In this document: positions 32,005 to 43,128 of the stretch, piece after piece
How the letters are laid out: each line of letters starts with the position of its first letter
Position numbering within the stretch: position 1 is the first letter of the stretch
Source of the DNA: Aquimarina brevivitae
GTDB taxonomy: Bacteria > Bacteroidota > Bacteroidia > Flavobacteriales > Flavobacteriaceae
Direction: 5' to 3'
Length of the DNA stretch: 64,000 bases
Assembly (NCBI RefSeq): GCF_004216895.1
Contig: NZ_SGXE01000001.1
Location: 930,001-994,000 of the forward strand
Made by a program: the position numbers and the translations under genes
The notes under the pieces: generated by a model
What the model saw: the letters and a program-made list of their open reading frames with translations, nothing else
Database searches by the model: none
What the model was told of the DNA's origin: nothing

Positions 32005-34189
32005 GAAACGTATAAAATTTTGTGCCATAGTTATAATCCTATCGACTATGGGGATGTTTGGACAGGAAAAGAAACAAGATTCAATACCAGTAGATGTTGA
32101 GAAACTTGATGAGGTTTTAGTAAAATCTGTGCGCGTGGATGCCGATTCACCGATCACCCATTCTAATTTATCTAAAGAAGAAATAGCAGAACGTAATCTA
32201 GGACAAGATATTCCTATTTTGTTGAATTACCTGCCTGGAGTAGTAACAGCGTCAGATGCGGGTGCAGGAGTAGGTTACACTTATATTAGGGTAAGGGGAA
32301 GCGATGCATCTCGCGTTAATGTTACGCTAAACGGTATCCCTTTTAATGATGCAGAAAGCCAGGGGACTTTTTGGGTTAACTTACCAGATTTTGCCTCTTC
32401 AGTAGAAAACCTTCAGCTGCAAAGAGGAGTGGGTACTTCAGCTAATGGATCAGGAGCATTTGGAGCTAGTTTAAACTTGTTAACGGATGCTGTTTCTCAA
32501 GAATCCTATGGCGAGATAGCAAATTCTTTTGGCTCTTTTGGTACAAGACGTCATAACGTAAAGTACAGCACAGGATTAATGAATGATCATTTTGAAATTG
32601 CTGGTAGATTGTCAGCAATAGCCTCTGATGGTTATATAGATAGAGCTAGTTCAGACTTAAAATCTTATTATATGCAGGGGTCGTATGTGTCAGATAATAC
32701 CTTGATCAAAGCGATAGCCTTTGGTGGACACGAAATTACCTATCAATCCTGGTTCGGTATTGATGCAGAAACCTTAGCAAATGATAGAACCTTTAATCCA
32801 GCAGGCCAATATACAGATGAAAATGGAAACACTAGATTCTACGACAACGAAGTAGATAACTATAAACAAGATCATTATCAATTGCACTGGAATCAACGCT
32901 ATACTAACAATTGGTCAACAAATTTAGGCTTAAATTATACCTACGGAAGAGGATTTTTTGAACAGTACAGAGAGGATGAAGATTTTGCCGACTACGATTT
33001 TACACCCATTGAAATAGGTGGAGAAACTATTAATACTACAGATTTAATTAGAAGAAGGTGGTTGGATAATGATTTTTATGTAATCAATGCTACTGCAAAT
33101 TATAAGGATAATTCCCTGGATGTAGATTTTGGAACATTCTATAGTTTCTATGATGGGGATCACTTTGGAGAAGTGATTTGGGCACAATTCGCAGGTGGAT
33201 CTGAAATCAGGGACCGCTATTATTTTGGTAATGGTAAGAAAAATGAATTCACCATTTTTGGAAAAGCAACCTATAGGATAGACAACAAATGGTCTGCATT
33301 CCTAGATTTACAAGGTAGGTTTATAGGATATGAAACAACAGGATTAAGCTCTGATAGAATCCCTCTTGAGGTGGATGAAAACTACAATTTCTTCAATCCA
33401 AAATTCGGAGCTACCTACGAGATAAATACACAACATCAATTATATGCTTCTTATGCTAGGGCTAACAGGGAGCCCCGAAGAAGCGATTTTGAGCAGGGGA
33501 TCAATACTGCAGAGACTTTGAACGATATTGAATTGGGGTGGCGATTTGGTAAAAATAAAACAATAGTCAATACCAATCTGTATTACATGTGGTATCAGGA
33601 TCAATTAGTATTAACAGGAGCCTTAGACGATGTAGGAGCTCCTATCAGAGCAACTAGTGGAGAAAGCTACCGATTAGGTATTGAAATAGATGCTGATATT
33701 ACCTTAGGAACCAAATTTAGGATACAACCAAATCTTGCACTTAGTACCAATAAAAATAAAGATTTTGTTACTTCAAGAGATGGTGAATTGGTTAACCTGG
33801 GAGATACTAATATTTCATATTCGCCAAATATTGTGGCAGGAAACATATTTGTATTTCAGCCCACCAAAGGTTTACAGTTTAACTTTTTGTCCAAATATGT
33901 AGGAGAACAGTATATGGGTAATATTGATAGTGAAGCTTCTAAATTGGATAGCTTTTTTGTCAATGATGTAAATATCATATACGAATTGAAAGATATCCCT
34001 GTGTTCAAATCAATTACCTTCACCGGATTGGTGAATAATATTTTTGATGTAGAATATGTATCTAACGGTTACTTTTTTACGTTTGATGACGATTTCAGTA
34101 ATCCGGGAACGGTGACAACTATTGAAGGAGCTGGCTATTATCCGCAAGCAGGAATTAATTTTCTACTCGGAGCAACTTTAAAATTTTAA
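32003..34189 (+). CDS. TonB-dependent outer-membrane receptor, TPP-riboswitch controlled
   Basis: A 728-residue outer-membrane receptor with a signal peptide ending in FGQ and a TonB-box-like LDEVLVKSV. The plug domain (about 55-165) has IRVRGSDASRVNVTLNGIPFNDAES. The beta-barrel ends in LLGATLKF with the terminal aromatic. The TPP riboswitch upstream points to uptake of thiamine or its precursors, as proposed for similar receptors in Bacteroidota. A terminator separates it from the thi operon. Confidence 0.93.
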   Translation: MKRIKFCAIVIILSTMGMFGQEKKQDSIPVDVEKLDEVLVKSVRVDADSPITHSNLSKEEIAERNLGQDIPILLNYLPGVVTASDAGAGVGYTYIRVRGSDASRVNVTLNGIPFNDAESQGTFWVNLPDFASSVENLQLQRGVGTSANGSGAFGASLNLLTDAVSQESYGEIANSFGSFGTRRHNVKYSTGLMNDHFEIAGRLSAIASDGYIDRASSDLKSYYMQGSYVSDNTLIKAIAFGGHEITYQSWFGIDAETLANDRTFNPAGQYTDENGNTRFYDNEVDNYKQDHYQLHWNQRYTNNWSTNLGLNYTYGRGFFEQYREDEDFADYDFTPIEIGGETINTTDLIRRRWLDNDFYVINATANYKDNSLDVDFGTFYSFYDGDHFGEVIWAQFAGGSEIRDRYYFGNGKKNEFTIFGKATYRIDNKWSAFLDLQGRFIGYETTGLSSDRIPLEVDENYNFFNPKFGATYEINTQHQLYASYARANREPRRSDFEQGINTAETLNDIELGWRFGKNKTIVNTNLYYMWYQDQLVLTGALDDVGAPIRATSGESYRLGIEIDADITLGTKFRIQPNLALSTNKNKDFVTSRDGELVNLGDTNISYSPNIVAGNIFVFQPTKGLQFNFLSKYVGEQYMGNIDSEASKLDSFFVNDVNIIYELKDIPVFKSITFTGLVNNIFDVEYVSNGYFFTFDDDFSNPGTVTTIEGAGYYPQAGINFLLGATLKF

Positions 34190-34197
34190 TTAAAGCT

Positions 34198-34228
34198 AAA
34201 AACTAGATGGTCAGCACATCTAGTTTTT
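34198..34228 (+). terminator. Terminator of the TonB receptor gene
   Basis: AAAAACTAGATG (34198-34209) pairs with CATCTAGTTTTT (34217-34228), loop GTCAGCA, then GTATTTTT. Confidence 0.9.
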
Positions 34229-34244
34229 GTATTTTTATAACATA

Positions 34245-34326
34245 AACTTTAGGGGTGTCTCCTATTATGGAGTCTGAGAAATACCCTTTGAACCTGATCC
34301 GGATAATACCGGCGAAGGGAAAAGTT
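34245..34326 (+). promoter_or_regulatory. TPP riboswitch of the thi operon
   Basis: A compact aptamer with P1 AACTTT/AAAGTT, GGGGTGTC, CTGAGA, TACCC, TGAACCTGATCCGGATAATA and CGAAGGGA. It precedes thiS by about 80 bases. A hairpin near 34356-34385 (CTTTAG/CTAAAG) lies before the start, with no T-run, so translational control is more likely. Confidence 0.96.
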
Positions 34327-34406
34327 AGTACTGCGCTAAGTAGCGTATTTACTTCTCTTTAGGTAGTATTCTTACCTCTAAAGTTTATGATGATAGTAAG
34401 AACACC

Positions 34407-36489
<2,083 letters not shown>

Positions 36490-36495
36490 GAGCTG

Positions 36496-36562
36496 TTTCC
36501 CGCTTTACGCTATATCTTTTTAGGGTTTTGCACCCTAAAAAGGATGCCGCTGCAATCGGGGC
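36496..36562. repeat. Intergenic hairpin repeat, copy 1
   Basis: The left arm GCTTTACGCTATATC and right arm GGATGCCGCTGCAATC flank a hairpin, CTTTTTAGGG/CCCTAAAAAG (36516-36525/36533-36542). The same arms recur at 55171-55211 around a different hairpin. It lies inside the thi operon between thiC and the TenI-like gene. Confidence 0.7.
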
Positions 36563-36592
36563 TAAAAATAAATGATAAGTAAATAATAAATA

Positions 36593-37204
36593 ATGTTGAT
36601 TGTACTTACTTCCGAAAAAGAAATAGTAAACGAAGCTGCTTTAATTAATCAGTTATTTGAAGCAGGTCTTCACAGGTTACACTTGCGCAAGCCGCAGTTT
36701 ACAAAAAGTGAATACAGTAAGTTGTTAGATCAAATAGAGCCACAACATTATAAAAAAATAATGCTTCACGAGTATCACGATTTAGTAAATGCCTATGATT
36801 TAAGAGGAATGCATTTACAAGAAAAAGCAAGGCGCGACCTTAAACGTAACTTAGAAAATTTTTTAGCAATTAATGAAAAGAGTGGTTATAAGGTTTCTAG
36901 CTCATTTCACACCGTAGAAGAAATAAAAGACTGTGGCGGGTTATTTGAATATGTGCTACTAAGCCCTGTCTTCAGCTCTATTTCTAAATTGGGGTATAAG
37001 GGTAAAAATTTTGATGTTAACGGAGTTGACGAATATGTAATTGGTATGGGGGGCATTAATCAAGATACTTTACAAGCAACATATGATTTGGGGTATCAGG
37101 GAGTAGGTGTGTTAGGCGGTGTATGGAATACAACTAAGCCTTTAGAGAGTTTTAAAGCAATCAAAAGCAGCTACGATGCTATTTTTCAAAATGCAATCAC
37201 ATAG
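36593..37204 (+). CDS. ThiE/TenI family protein, TenI-like
   Basis: A 203-residue TIM-barrel protein of the ThiE/TenI superfamily. LHRLHLRKPQF, RGMHLQEKARR and YVLLSPVFSSISKLGYKG match the family. The ThiE INDxxxxA loop is replaced by HEYHDLVNAY, and the true ThiE lies two genes downstream. It is therefore more likely a TenI-type thiazole tautomerase than a second synthase. It starts with ATG, about 100 bases after thiC. Confidence 0.82.
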   Translation: MLIVLTSEKEIVNEAALINQLFEAGLHRLHLRKPQFTKSEYSKLLDQIEPQHYKKIMLHEYHDLVNAYDLRGMHLQEKARRDLKRNLENFLAINEKSGYKVSSSFHTVEEIKDCGGLFEYVLLSPVFSSISKLGYKGKNFDVNGVDEYVIGMGGINQDTLQATYDLGYQGVGVLGGVWNTTKPLESFKAIKSSYDAIFQNAIT

Positions 37205-37209
37205 CAAGT

Positions 37210-37971
37210 ATGGATAAACGACCTTACATATTAACCATTGCAGGATTTGATCCCTCAGGGGGTGCTGGGGTATTAGCAGATATAAAAACCTTTGAAGCAT
37301 TGAAGTGTATGGGTTTAGCAGTGGCTACAGCCAATACGATTCAAAACGACAAAACGTTTATGAAATGTTACTGGACCCCAATCGAAGTGATTAAAGAACA
37401 ATTGGTAGTGCTTATGAAGCGTTTTCCTTTTGAAATCGTTAAGATTGGTATTGTAAAAGACTGGCTAACGCTAAGTAAGATTATAGATATTCTATACGAT
37501 TATAATCATCAGATTAAAATTGTCTTAGATCCAGTGCTAAGTGCTACCGCTGGCTATAGTTTTGAGACATCTTCGGTTAATGGAAACAGGAGTATAGACG
37601 TATTTGAAGAAATCCTAAACAAAGTCTACCTGTTAACTCCTAATTATTTAGAAATTCAAAGGCTCTATCCTAAAAAAAGTATTGAGGAGGCAACTTTAGC
37701 CATACAACAAAGCACGAATGTATTATTAAAAGGAGGGCATCGAACAGAAGAAAAAGGTAAAGACGAATTGTATACCAAATCAATTGATGTGTTCACCCTA
37801 AAATCTGAAATATCTAATGCTACAGCAAAGCACGGCAGTGGATGTATACTTTCTTCTGCTATAGCAGCATATCTCGGAAAAGGCTTACCGCTACTAGAAG
37901 CTTGTACCATGGCTAAACGATTTACCGAACAACGGTTAATTTCTAATACGTCATTGCTGGCGTATTATTAA
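37210..37971 (+). CDS. thiD: Hydroxymethylpyrimidine (phosphate) kinase ThiD
   Basis: A 253-residue ribokinase-fold kinase that makes HMP pyrophosphate. AGFDPSGGAGVLADIKT near the N terminus and KHGSGCILSSAIAAYLGKG near the C terminus are the ThiD signatures, the latter holding the ATP anion hole. It lies five bases after the TenI-like gene and ten before thiE, in the same operon. Confidence 0.93.
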   Translation: MDKRPYILTIAGFDPSGGAGVLADIKTFEALKCMGLAVATANTIQNDKTFMKCYWTPIEVIKEQLVVLMKRFPFEIVKIGIVKDWLTLSKIIDILYDYNHQIKIVLDPVLSATAGYSFETSSVNGNRSIDVFEEILNKVYLLTPNYLEIQRLYPKKSIEEATLAIQQSTNVLLKGGHRTEEKGKDELYTKSIDVFTLKSEISNATAKHGSGCILSSAIAAYLGKGLPLLEACTMAKRFTEQRLISNTSLLAYY

Positions 37972-37980
37972 AATGATATT

Positions 37981-38643
37981 ATGAAGGAATACGTAAAAAT
38001 ACAATACATCTCTCAAGGAACTACTGCCGAAGAGCATTTGGATAACATCAAGAAGGTGTGTGATGCTGGAATTAAATGGGTGCAATTAAGGCTCAAAAAT
38101 GTAGATTTCGAAACTTATCTGCAAACCGCAATCGAATGCAAAAAAATATGTACTGCTTACGGTGCTTTATGCATTATTAATGATAATGTAAGTATCGCCA
38201 AGCAGTCCAATGCTGATGGAGTTCATTTAGGATTAAATGATATGAATCCAAGAGATGCTAGAGCAATTTTAGGACACAGAAGCATTATTGGGGGCACGGC
38301 AAATACGATTCAGGATTGTTTGCTTCAGGTAAAAAATGGAGTGGATTATATTGGATTAGGACCTTATAAGTTCACTAAAACAAAACAGCAATTAAGTCCA
38401 ATTTTAGGCTTATCTGGTTATAAAGAGATTGTAGAAGCGGTTAGCAAAATCAATCAACAAATTCCGGTCATAGCAATCGGTGGTATTACAGCAAAAGACA
38501 TAAGAAAACTCATAAACGTTGGAGTAGACGGTATCGCAGTGTCTGGGTTGTTATCAAACAACCCTGATCTTAAAGAAACCGTAACTCAGATACGTTCAAT
38601 CATTAAGACAACACAACATGGATACGTTACAAATAGCAGATAA
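37981..38643 (+). CDS. thiE: Thiamine phosphate synthase ThiE
   Basis: Joins HMP pyrophosphate and thiazole phosphate. The 220-residue protein has the pyrophosphate and product motifs [30 protein letters not shown] and [11 protein letters not shown], plus [11 protein letters not shown]. It overlaps thiG by 26 bases, indicating a single operon. Confidence 0.93.
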   Translation: MKEYVKIQYISQGTTAEEHLDNIKKVCDAGIKWVQLRLKNVDFETYLQTAIECKKICTAYGALCIINDNVSIAKQSNADGVHLGLNDMNPRDARAILGHRSIIGGTANTIQDCLLQVKNGVDYIGLGPYKFTKTKQQLSPILGLSGYKEIVEAVSKINQQIPVIAIGGITAKDIRKLINVGVDGIAVSGLLSNNPDLKETVTQIRSIIKTTQHGYVTNSR

Positions 38644-39388
38644 GGAGTTTAGTTCAAGACTATTCACAGGTACAGGAAAGTTCAGTTCTTCAAAAGTGAT
38701 GGAAGAAGCCTTGCTTTCATCAGAGAGTGAATTGGTAACAGTAGCTTTAAAAAGAGTAGAACTAGATAATGAAGAAGATGATATTTTACGTCATTTGACT
38801 CATAGCCGCATCAATTTACTACCAAATACATCGGGCGTTAGAGATGCTAAGGAAGCGGTATTTGCTGCGCAGTTAGCTAGAGAAGCTTTAGAGACAAACT
38901 GGATAAAACTAGAGGTACATCCAGATCCTAAATATTTACTTCCGGATCCTATAGAAACTTTAAAGGCAGCCGAGGAATTAGTCAAACAAGGTTTTGTGGT
39001 CATGCCCTATATCCACGCGGACCCTGTTTTATGCAAGCGATTAGAAGAAGTAGGCGTGCAGTGCGTTATGCCTTTAGGAGCCCCTATTGGTAGTAATAAA
39101 GGTTTAAAAACCCTAGATTTTTTAGAAATTATTATCACTCAGAGCAATGTTCCCGTAATCGTTGATGCTGGTATAGGGAGTCCATCACACGCGGCTCTTG
39201 CTATGGAATTAGGAGCAGATGCAGTTTTGGTAAATACCGCTATTGCTGTTTCACAAAACCCTGTAGCAATGGCTGAAGCATTTAAACTGGCAGTGAAAGC
39301 AGGTAGAATGGCGTATAATGCAAAACTGGCTCCAATTCAACAGATGGCTCAGGCGAGTAGCCCATTAACAAGTTTTTTACATGAGTAG
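38618..39388 (+). CDS. thiG: Thiazole synthase ThiG
   Basis: Forms the thiazole phosphate ring from DXP, dehydroglycine and ThiS thiocarboxylate. The 256-residue protein starts [18 protein letters not shown] and has the Schiff-base lysine in [39 protein letters not shown] TIM-barrel motifs follow. It overlaps thiE and thiH. Confidence 0.95.
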   Translation: MDTLQIADKEFSSRLFTGTGKFSSSKVMEEALLSSESELVTVALKRVELDNEEDDILRHLTHSRINLLPNTSGVRDAKEAVFAAQLAREALETNWIKLEVHPDPKYLLPDPIETLKAAEELVKQGFVVMPYIHADPVLCKRLEEVGVQCVMPLGAPIGSNKGLKTLDFLEIIITQSNVPVIVDAGIGSPSHAALAMELGADAVLVNTAIAVSQNPVAMAEAFKLAVKAGRMAYNAKLAPIQQMAQASSPLTSFLHE

Positions 39389-40493
39389 TTTTACAAAAAT
39401 TATTGAAAATTATCATTGGGATAGTATGCAGAAAGACATCTATGCTAAAACAGCTGAAGATGTCATCTACGCTTTACAAAAAGACAAAAGAACACTCGAC
39501 GATTTTAAAGCATTAATTTCTCCTGCAGCTAAACCGTTTATAGAGCAAATGGCGCAAAAAAGTGCTGAGCTTACCAAAAAGCGATTTGGCAATACGATGC
39601 AGATGTTTGCACCTTTGTATTTGAGCAATGAATGCCAAAATATTTGTACGTATTGCGGTTTTAGTATGACTAACAAAATAAGAAGAAGGACATTAATAGA
39701 CGAAGAAATACAACAAGAAGCTGATTATCTAAAAAGTAAAGGCTTTGATCATATTTTATTGGTCACAGGAGAAGCGAATAAAATTGTTGGTGTTGATTAT
39801 ATTGGTAATGCCATTGACATTATAAGAGATAAATTTGCAAATATTAGTATGGAGGTTCAACCTATGGATCAATCTGATTATGAATTCTTAAAAGCTAAGG
39901 GATTATACGCAGTTTTGGTGTACCAAGAAACTTATCATAGACAAGCCTATAAAAAACATCATCCCAAGGGAAGAAAATCAAATTTCGAATATCGGTTAAC
40001 AACACCAGATCGATTGGGTAGGGCAGGTATACATAAAATTGGTATCGGAGCATTATTTGGTCTGGAGGATTGGAGGACAGACAGCTTCTTTACAGCCTTG
40101 CACCTTAGATATCTGCAAAAGACCTATTGGAAAACAAAATATGCAATATCCTTCCCCAGGCTAAGACCGCATAGTGGAGGGCTGGAACCTAAAGTTGAAA
40201 TGACGGACAGTGATCTAGTGCAACTAATAAGTGCTTATCGATTATTGGATGAAGATGTGGAACTTTCCATATCTACCAGAGAGACTGAAACTTTTAGGAA
40301 CAATATTGTTAATTTAGGAATTACTTCAATGAGTGCAGCCTCTAAAACAAACCCAGGAGGGTATGTGGTGGAAACCTCATCCTTGGAACAATTTGAAATC
40401 AGTGATGAACGATCTACCGAACAAATCACTGAAATGCTACAAGAAAGAGGATTAGACGTGGTCTGGAAGGATTGGGATAAAACCTGGTGTTAA
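39381..40493 (+). CDS. thiH: Tyrosine lyase ThiH
   Basis: A radical-SAM enzyme that cleaves tyrosine to dehydroglycine for the thiazole ring, an oxygen-independent route in place of ThiO. The cluster motif is [11 protein letters not shown] (CxxxCxxC, about residues 84-91). [11 protein letters not shown] and [13 protein letters not shown] are further ThiH features. It has 370 residues and overlaps thiG by eight bases. Confidence 0.95.
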   Translation: MSSFTKIIENYHWDSMQKDIYAKTAEDVIYALQKDKRTLDDFKALISPAAKPFIEQMAQKSAELTKKRFGNTMQMFAPLYLSNECQNICTYCGFSMTNKIRRRTLIDEEIQQEADYLKSKGFDHILLVTGEANKIVGVDYIGNAIDIIRDKFANISMEVQPMDQSDYEFLKAKGLYAVLVYQETYHRQAYKKHHPKGRKSNFEYRLTTPDRLGRAGIHKIGIGALFGLEDWRTDSFFTALHLRYLQKTYWKTKYAISFPRLRPHSGGLEPKVEMTDSDLVQLISAYRLLDEDVELSISTRETETFRNNIVNLGITSMSAASKTNPGGYVVETSSLEQFEISDERSTEQITEMLQERGLDVVWKDWDKTWC

Positions 40494-40514
40494 AAGTCAT
40501 ATCTTTGTGTAACT

Positions 40515-41582
40515 ATGCTTAGTCAAGAAGAAAAAAAACAATACCATAGACACATCATCCTTGAAGAATTTGGACAAGTAGGACAAGAAAAGTTGAAGTC
40601 AGCCAAGGTATTAGTTGTTGGAGCTGGTGGGCTCGGATGCCCGGTATTACAGTATCTTACCGCTGCCGGTGTTGGGACCATTGGGATTGTAGATTTTGAC
40701 GTAGTAGATCAATCCAATCTTCAACGACAAGTGTTGTATACCATAGCAGACATTGGTAAGTCAAAGGCAGAGCGAGCAGCTAGTAGACTTGCGGCACTTA
40801 ATCCCTTTGTAAATTTTAAAGTACATAATTATAAGTTAGACCGAGATAATGCAGAAAAATTATTTGCCGCGTACGACCTTATTGTAGATGGCAGTGATAA
40901 TTTTTCAACACGGTACTTGGTTAATGATACCTGTGTTCTGACAAATAAACCGTTGGTTTTTGGATCCATATTTAAATTTCAGGGGCAAGTCTCTGTATTT
41001 AATTACAATAATGGTCCTACGTATCGATGTCTTTTTCCTGAGCCACCTGGTCCATATGAGGTACCTAATTGCGCTGAAGTTGGTGTAATTGGAGTGCTGC
41101 CTGGTATCATAGGTGCCTTACAAGCGAATGAGGCTATTAAATTGATCACCGGGGTTGGGGATATTCTTAACGGAGCGCTCTTATATTTTGATGCACTTAC
41201 CATGAACCAACAAATTGTAAAATTTGCTAAGAACGAAAATATTAAAATCACTAAACTAGAAGAGGATTATGATGTTTTTTGCGGTATTGTTGAGAACAAA
41301 GATGCAATAACAGAAATTTCAACGGAAGAATTTAAATCCAATCCTCAAAAGTACACTGTTTTGGATGTCCGAACAGAGCAAGAGTTTCAGCAGTTTAATA
41401 TTGGAGGTGTCCATATTCCGCTTGCTGAATTAGAACAAAGGTATACTGAAATAAATACAAAATTACCCGTAGTGGTCTGCTGCCAATCTGGAGTTCGCAG
41501 TAAAAAGGCAATACAGCTCTTACAAAGTAAATTACCAGATATAGAGGTATTAAACCTCATAGGAGGTTTGGCTTCTTATTAA
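40515..41582 (+). CDS. thiF: ThiF/MoeB-type adenylyltransferase with C-terminal rhodanese domain
   Basis: Residues 1-240 are an E1-like adenylyltransferase: VVGAGGLGCPVLQYLTAAGVG (ATP loop), VDQSNLQRQVLYT and DGSDNFSTRYLVND. Residues about 265-355 are a rhodanese domain with the persulfide cysteine in VVCCQSGVRSKKA. The pair would activate ThiS and supply its sulfur in one protein. Placement after thiH supports ThiF over MoeB. Its stop overlaps the convergent gene by four bases. Confidence 0.88.
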   Translation: MLSQEEKKQYHRHIILEEFGQVGQEKLKSAKVLVVGAGGLGCPVLQYLTAAGVGTIGIVDFDVVDQSNLQRQVLYTIADIGKSKAERAASRLAALNPFVNFKVHNYKLDRDNAEKLFAAYDLIVDGSDNFSTRYLVNDTCVLTNKPLVFGSIFKFQGQVSVFNYNNGPTYRCLFPEPPGPYEVPNCAEVGVIGVLPGIIGALQANEAIKLITGVGDILNGALLYFDALTMNQQIVKFAKNENIKITKLEEDYDVFCGIVENKDAITEISTEEFKSNPQKYTVLDVRTEQEFQQFNIGGVHIPLAELEQRYTEINTKLPVVVCCQSGVRSKKAIQLLQSKLPDIEVLNLIGGLASY

Positions 41583-42010
41583 TTAGTAATGGTTAATATA
41601 TTTCCTTGTTTTTGAACGCGATAGGCTTTAAGACTATATGGTAATGAAGAATCTTCAGGTTGCCCAAAAATTAAATTGTAACTATTTGCATCAGAACACC
41701 CACAAGTTGCCTTTTCGTTCGCCACGTTTAGTGAGGAGCATGCTTGTATTTTGTGATTAGGATCCGTAAGCTCAAAAGCTACAAAGGTAGTATTGTCAAT
41801 ATTGCGTATATAAGTTCCATAAATACCCGTGTCTTCCCTTCTCAAAACAGCACTACCGCCGGGAAAATCTAATTCGTTGAATTGTGGAAGATTTAAATTT
41901 ACCTGAAAATTAACAGCCACGTTTGGCAAATAGGGATTTTGTATACGATCATCATCGGCGCAAGAAATAAATAGTAATAAGGATATTATAGAAAGAATAT
42001 ATTTCATCAA
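41579..42010 (-). CDS. Lipoprotein with degenerate Rieske-like fold
   Basis: A 143-residue protein with a signal peptide and lipobox FISC. The pattern TTFVAFELTDPNHKIQACSS, followed by KATCGCSDANSYNL and ending in SLKAYRVQKQGNILTI, looks like the beta-scaffold of a Rieske domain. The normal CxH and CxxH cluster ligands are not all present, so it probably binds no 2Fe-2S centre. The function is unknown. Confidence 0.6.
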   Translation of the reverse strand: MMKYILSIISLLLFISCADDDRIQNPYLPNVAVNFQVNLNLPQFNELDFPGGSAVLRREDTGIYGTYIRNIDNTTFVAFELTDPNHKIQACSSLNVANEKATCGCSDANSYNLIFGQPEDSSLPYSLKAYRVQKQGNILTITN

Positions 42011-42071
42011 AACAAGGGTTAATATTTAAAAAGCAAATTACGTAAAAATATAAATGACTTTATTTTTTTCT

Positions 42072-42079
42072 TATATTTG
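42072..42079 (+). promoter_or_regulatory. -7 box of the greA promoter
   Basis: TATATTTG matches TAnnTTTG. The transcript should begin about seven bases on, immediately before the hairpin at 42090-42113. No clear -33 TTG. Confidence 0.6.
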
Positions 42080-42089
42080 TTATCGGTAA

Positions 42090-42113
42090 AGTCCCATCTA
42101 GGTGGGATTTTTT
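42090..42113 (+). terminator. Terminator-like hairpin in the greA leader
   Basis: AGTCCCA pairs with TGGGATT (one G-T pair) around TCTAGG, followed by TTTTTT. It lies between the greA promoter and its ATG, so it may stop transcription early in the leader. Confidence 0.55.
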
Positions 42114-42136
42114 GTATTTATATAAACGATGAAGTT

Positions 42137-42613
42137 ATGAGCAAAGTATCTTATTATACTGCAGAAGGGCTAAAAAAATTAAGAGAAGAGTTAAATCATC
42201 TTAAAGATGTGGAACGACCAAAAGCTTCTCAAGCAATTGCAGAGGCACGTGATAAAGGAGATTTGAGTGAAAATGCTGAGTATGATGCTGCAAAGGAGGC
42301 GCAGGGGCTTTTAGAAATGAAGATTTCTAAGTTAGAAGAAACTTTATCCAATGCCAGATTGATTGATGAATCTCAATTAGATACTTCTAAAGTATTAGTA
42401 CACTCTAGCGTAAAAATAAAGAATCAAACCAATGGTGCTGAGATGACCTATAAGTTGGTTGCACAGAGTGAAGCGGACTTAAAAACAGGAAAAATTTCTG
42501 TAGACTCTCCTATTGGTAAAGGTTTGCTAGGAAAAAAAGTAGGTGATACTGCCGAAATTCAAGTACCTAATGGAATTATGAAATTTGATATTGTAGAAAT
42601 TTCCAGAGATTGA
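42137..42613 (+). CDS. greA: Transcription elongation factor GreA
   Basis: Rescues backtracked RNA polymerase by stimulating transcript cleavage. The 158-residue protein has the coiled-coil N domain (GLKKLREELNHLKDVERP, GDLSENAEYDAAKEAQ) with the acidic tip residues, and the C domain PIGKGLLGKKVGD. The ATG at 42137 gives the normal length; upstream in-frame codons overlap the promoter and leader hairpin. A terminator follows. Confidence 0.95.
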   Translation: MSKVSYYTAEGLKKLREELNHLKDVERPKASQAIAEARDKGDLSENAEYDAAKEAQGLLEMKISKLEETLSNARLIDESQLDTSKVLVHSSVKIKNQTNGAEMTYKLVAQSEADLKTGKISVDSPIGKGLLGKKVGDTAEIQVPNGIMKFDIVEISRD

Positions 42614-42635
42614 TACCGTATCCAAAATTAAGTAG

Positions 42636-42668
42636 AAGACCCTTTTTTGCTTACCAGAAAAGGGTCTT
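42636..42668 (+). terminator. Terminator of greA
   Basis: AAGACCCTTTT (42636-42646) pairs with AAAAGGGTCTT (42658-42668), followed by TTGTTTTTTT. Confidence 0.88.
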
Positions 42669-42734
42669 TTGTTTTTTTACTTTTTGGTAAAATAAAGTAT
42701 CTTTCGAAATCTAATAACCGACTAAAACCAAGTA

Positions 42735-43124
42735 ATGGCTACTCTATTTACAAAAATTGTCAAAGGAGAAATACCTTCTTATAAAATTGCAGAGGATGAA
42801 AACTTCTATGCATTCTTAGATATAAATCCTAATGCAAAAGGACATACACTATGTATACCGAAAAAAGAAGTAAACAAAATCTTTGACCTGGACGAAGAGA
42901 CTTATATGGGCTTGATGGCTTTTTCAAGAAAAGTTGCAAAGGCACTGGAGCGCTCAGTTGAATGCAAAAGAGTAGGCGTCGCTGTCGTGGGATTAGAAGT
43001 GCCACACGTTCACGTACATTTAATACCATTGAATGATATGAAGGAAATGACATTTCAGCATAAAGTCTCTTTGACCCAACAGCAATTTGAAGATCTCGCC
43101 GCAAAAGTTGCTTCAAATCTTTAA
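42735..43124 (+). CDS. HIT family nucleotide-binding hydrolase
   Basis: A 129-residue HINT-like protein with the histidine triad VPHVHVHLIPL near residue 98 and the N-terminal TLFTKIVKGEIPSYKI. HIT proteins hydrolyse nucleoside phosphoramidates or adenylates. It starts 122 bases after greA, beyond the terminator, and precedes a thioesterase by four bases. Confidence 0.92.
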   Translation: MATLFTKIVKGEIPSYKIAEDENFYAFLDINPNAKGHTLCIPKKEVNKIFDLDEETYMGLMAFSRKVAKALERSVECKRVGVAVVGLEVPHVHVHLIPLNDMKEMTFQHKVSLTQQQFEDLAAKVASNL

Positions 43125-43128
43125 GTTG

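Noticed and set aside
42077..42136. 20-residue extension of GreA
   Set aside because: It covers the leader hairpin and part of the promoter box; GreA normally starts at MSKVSYYT.
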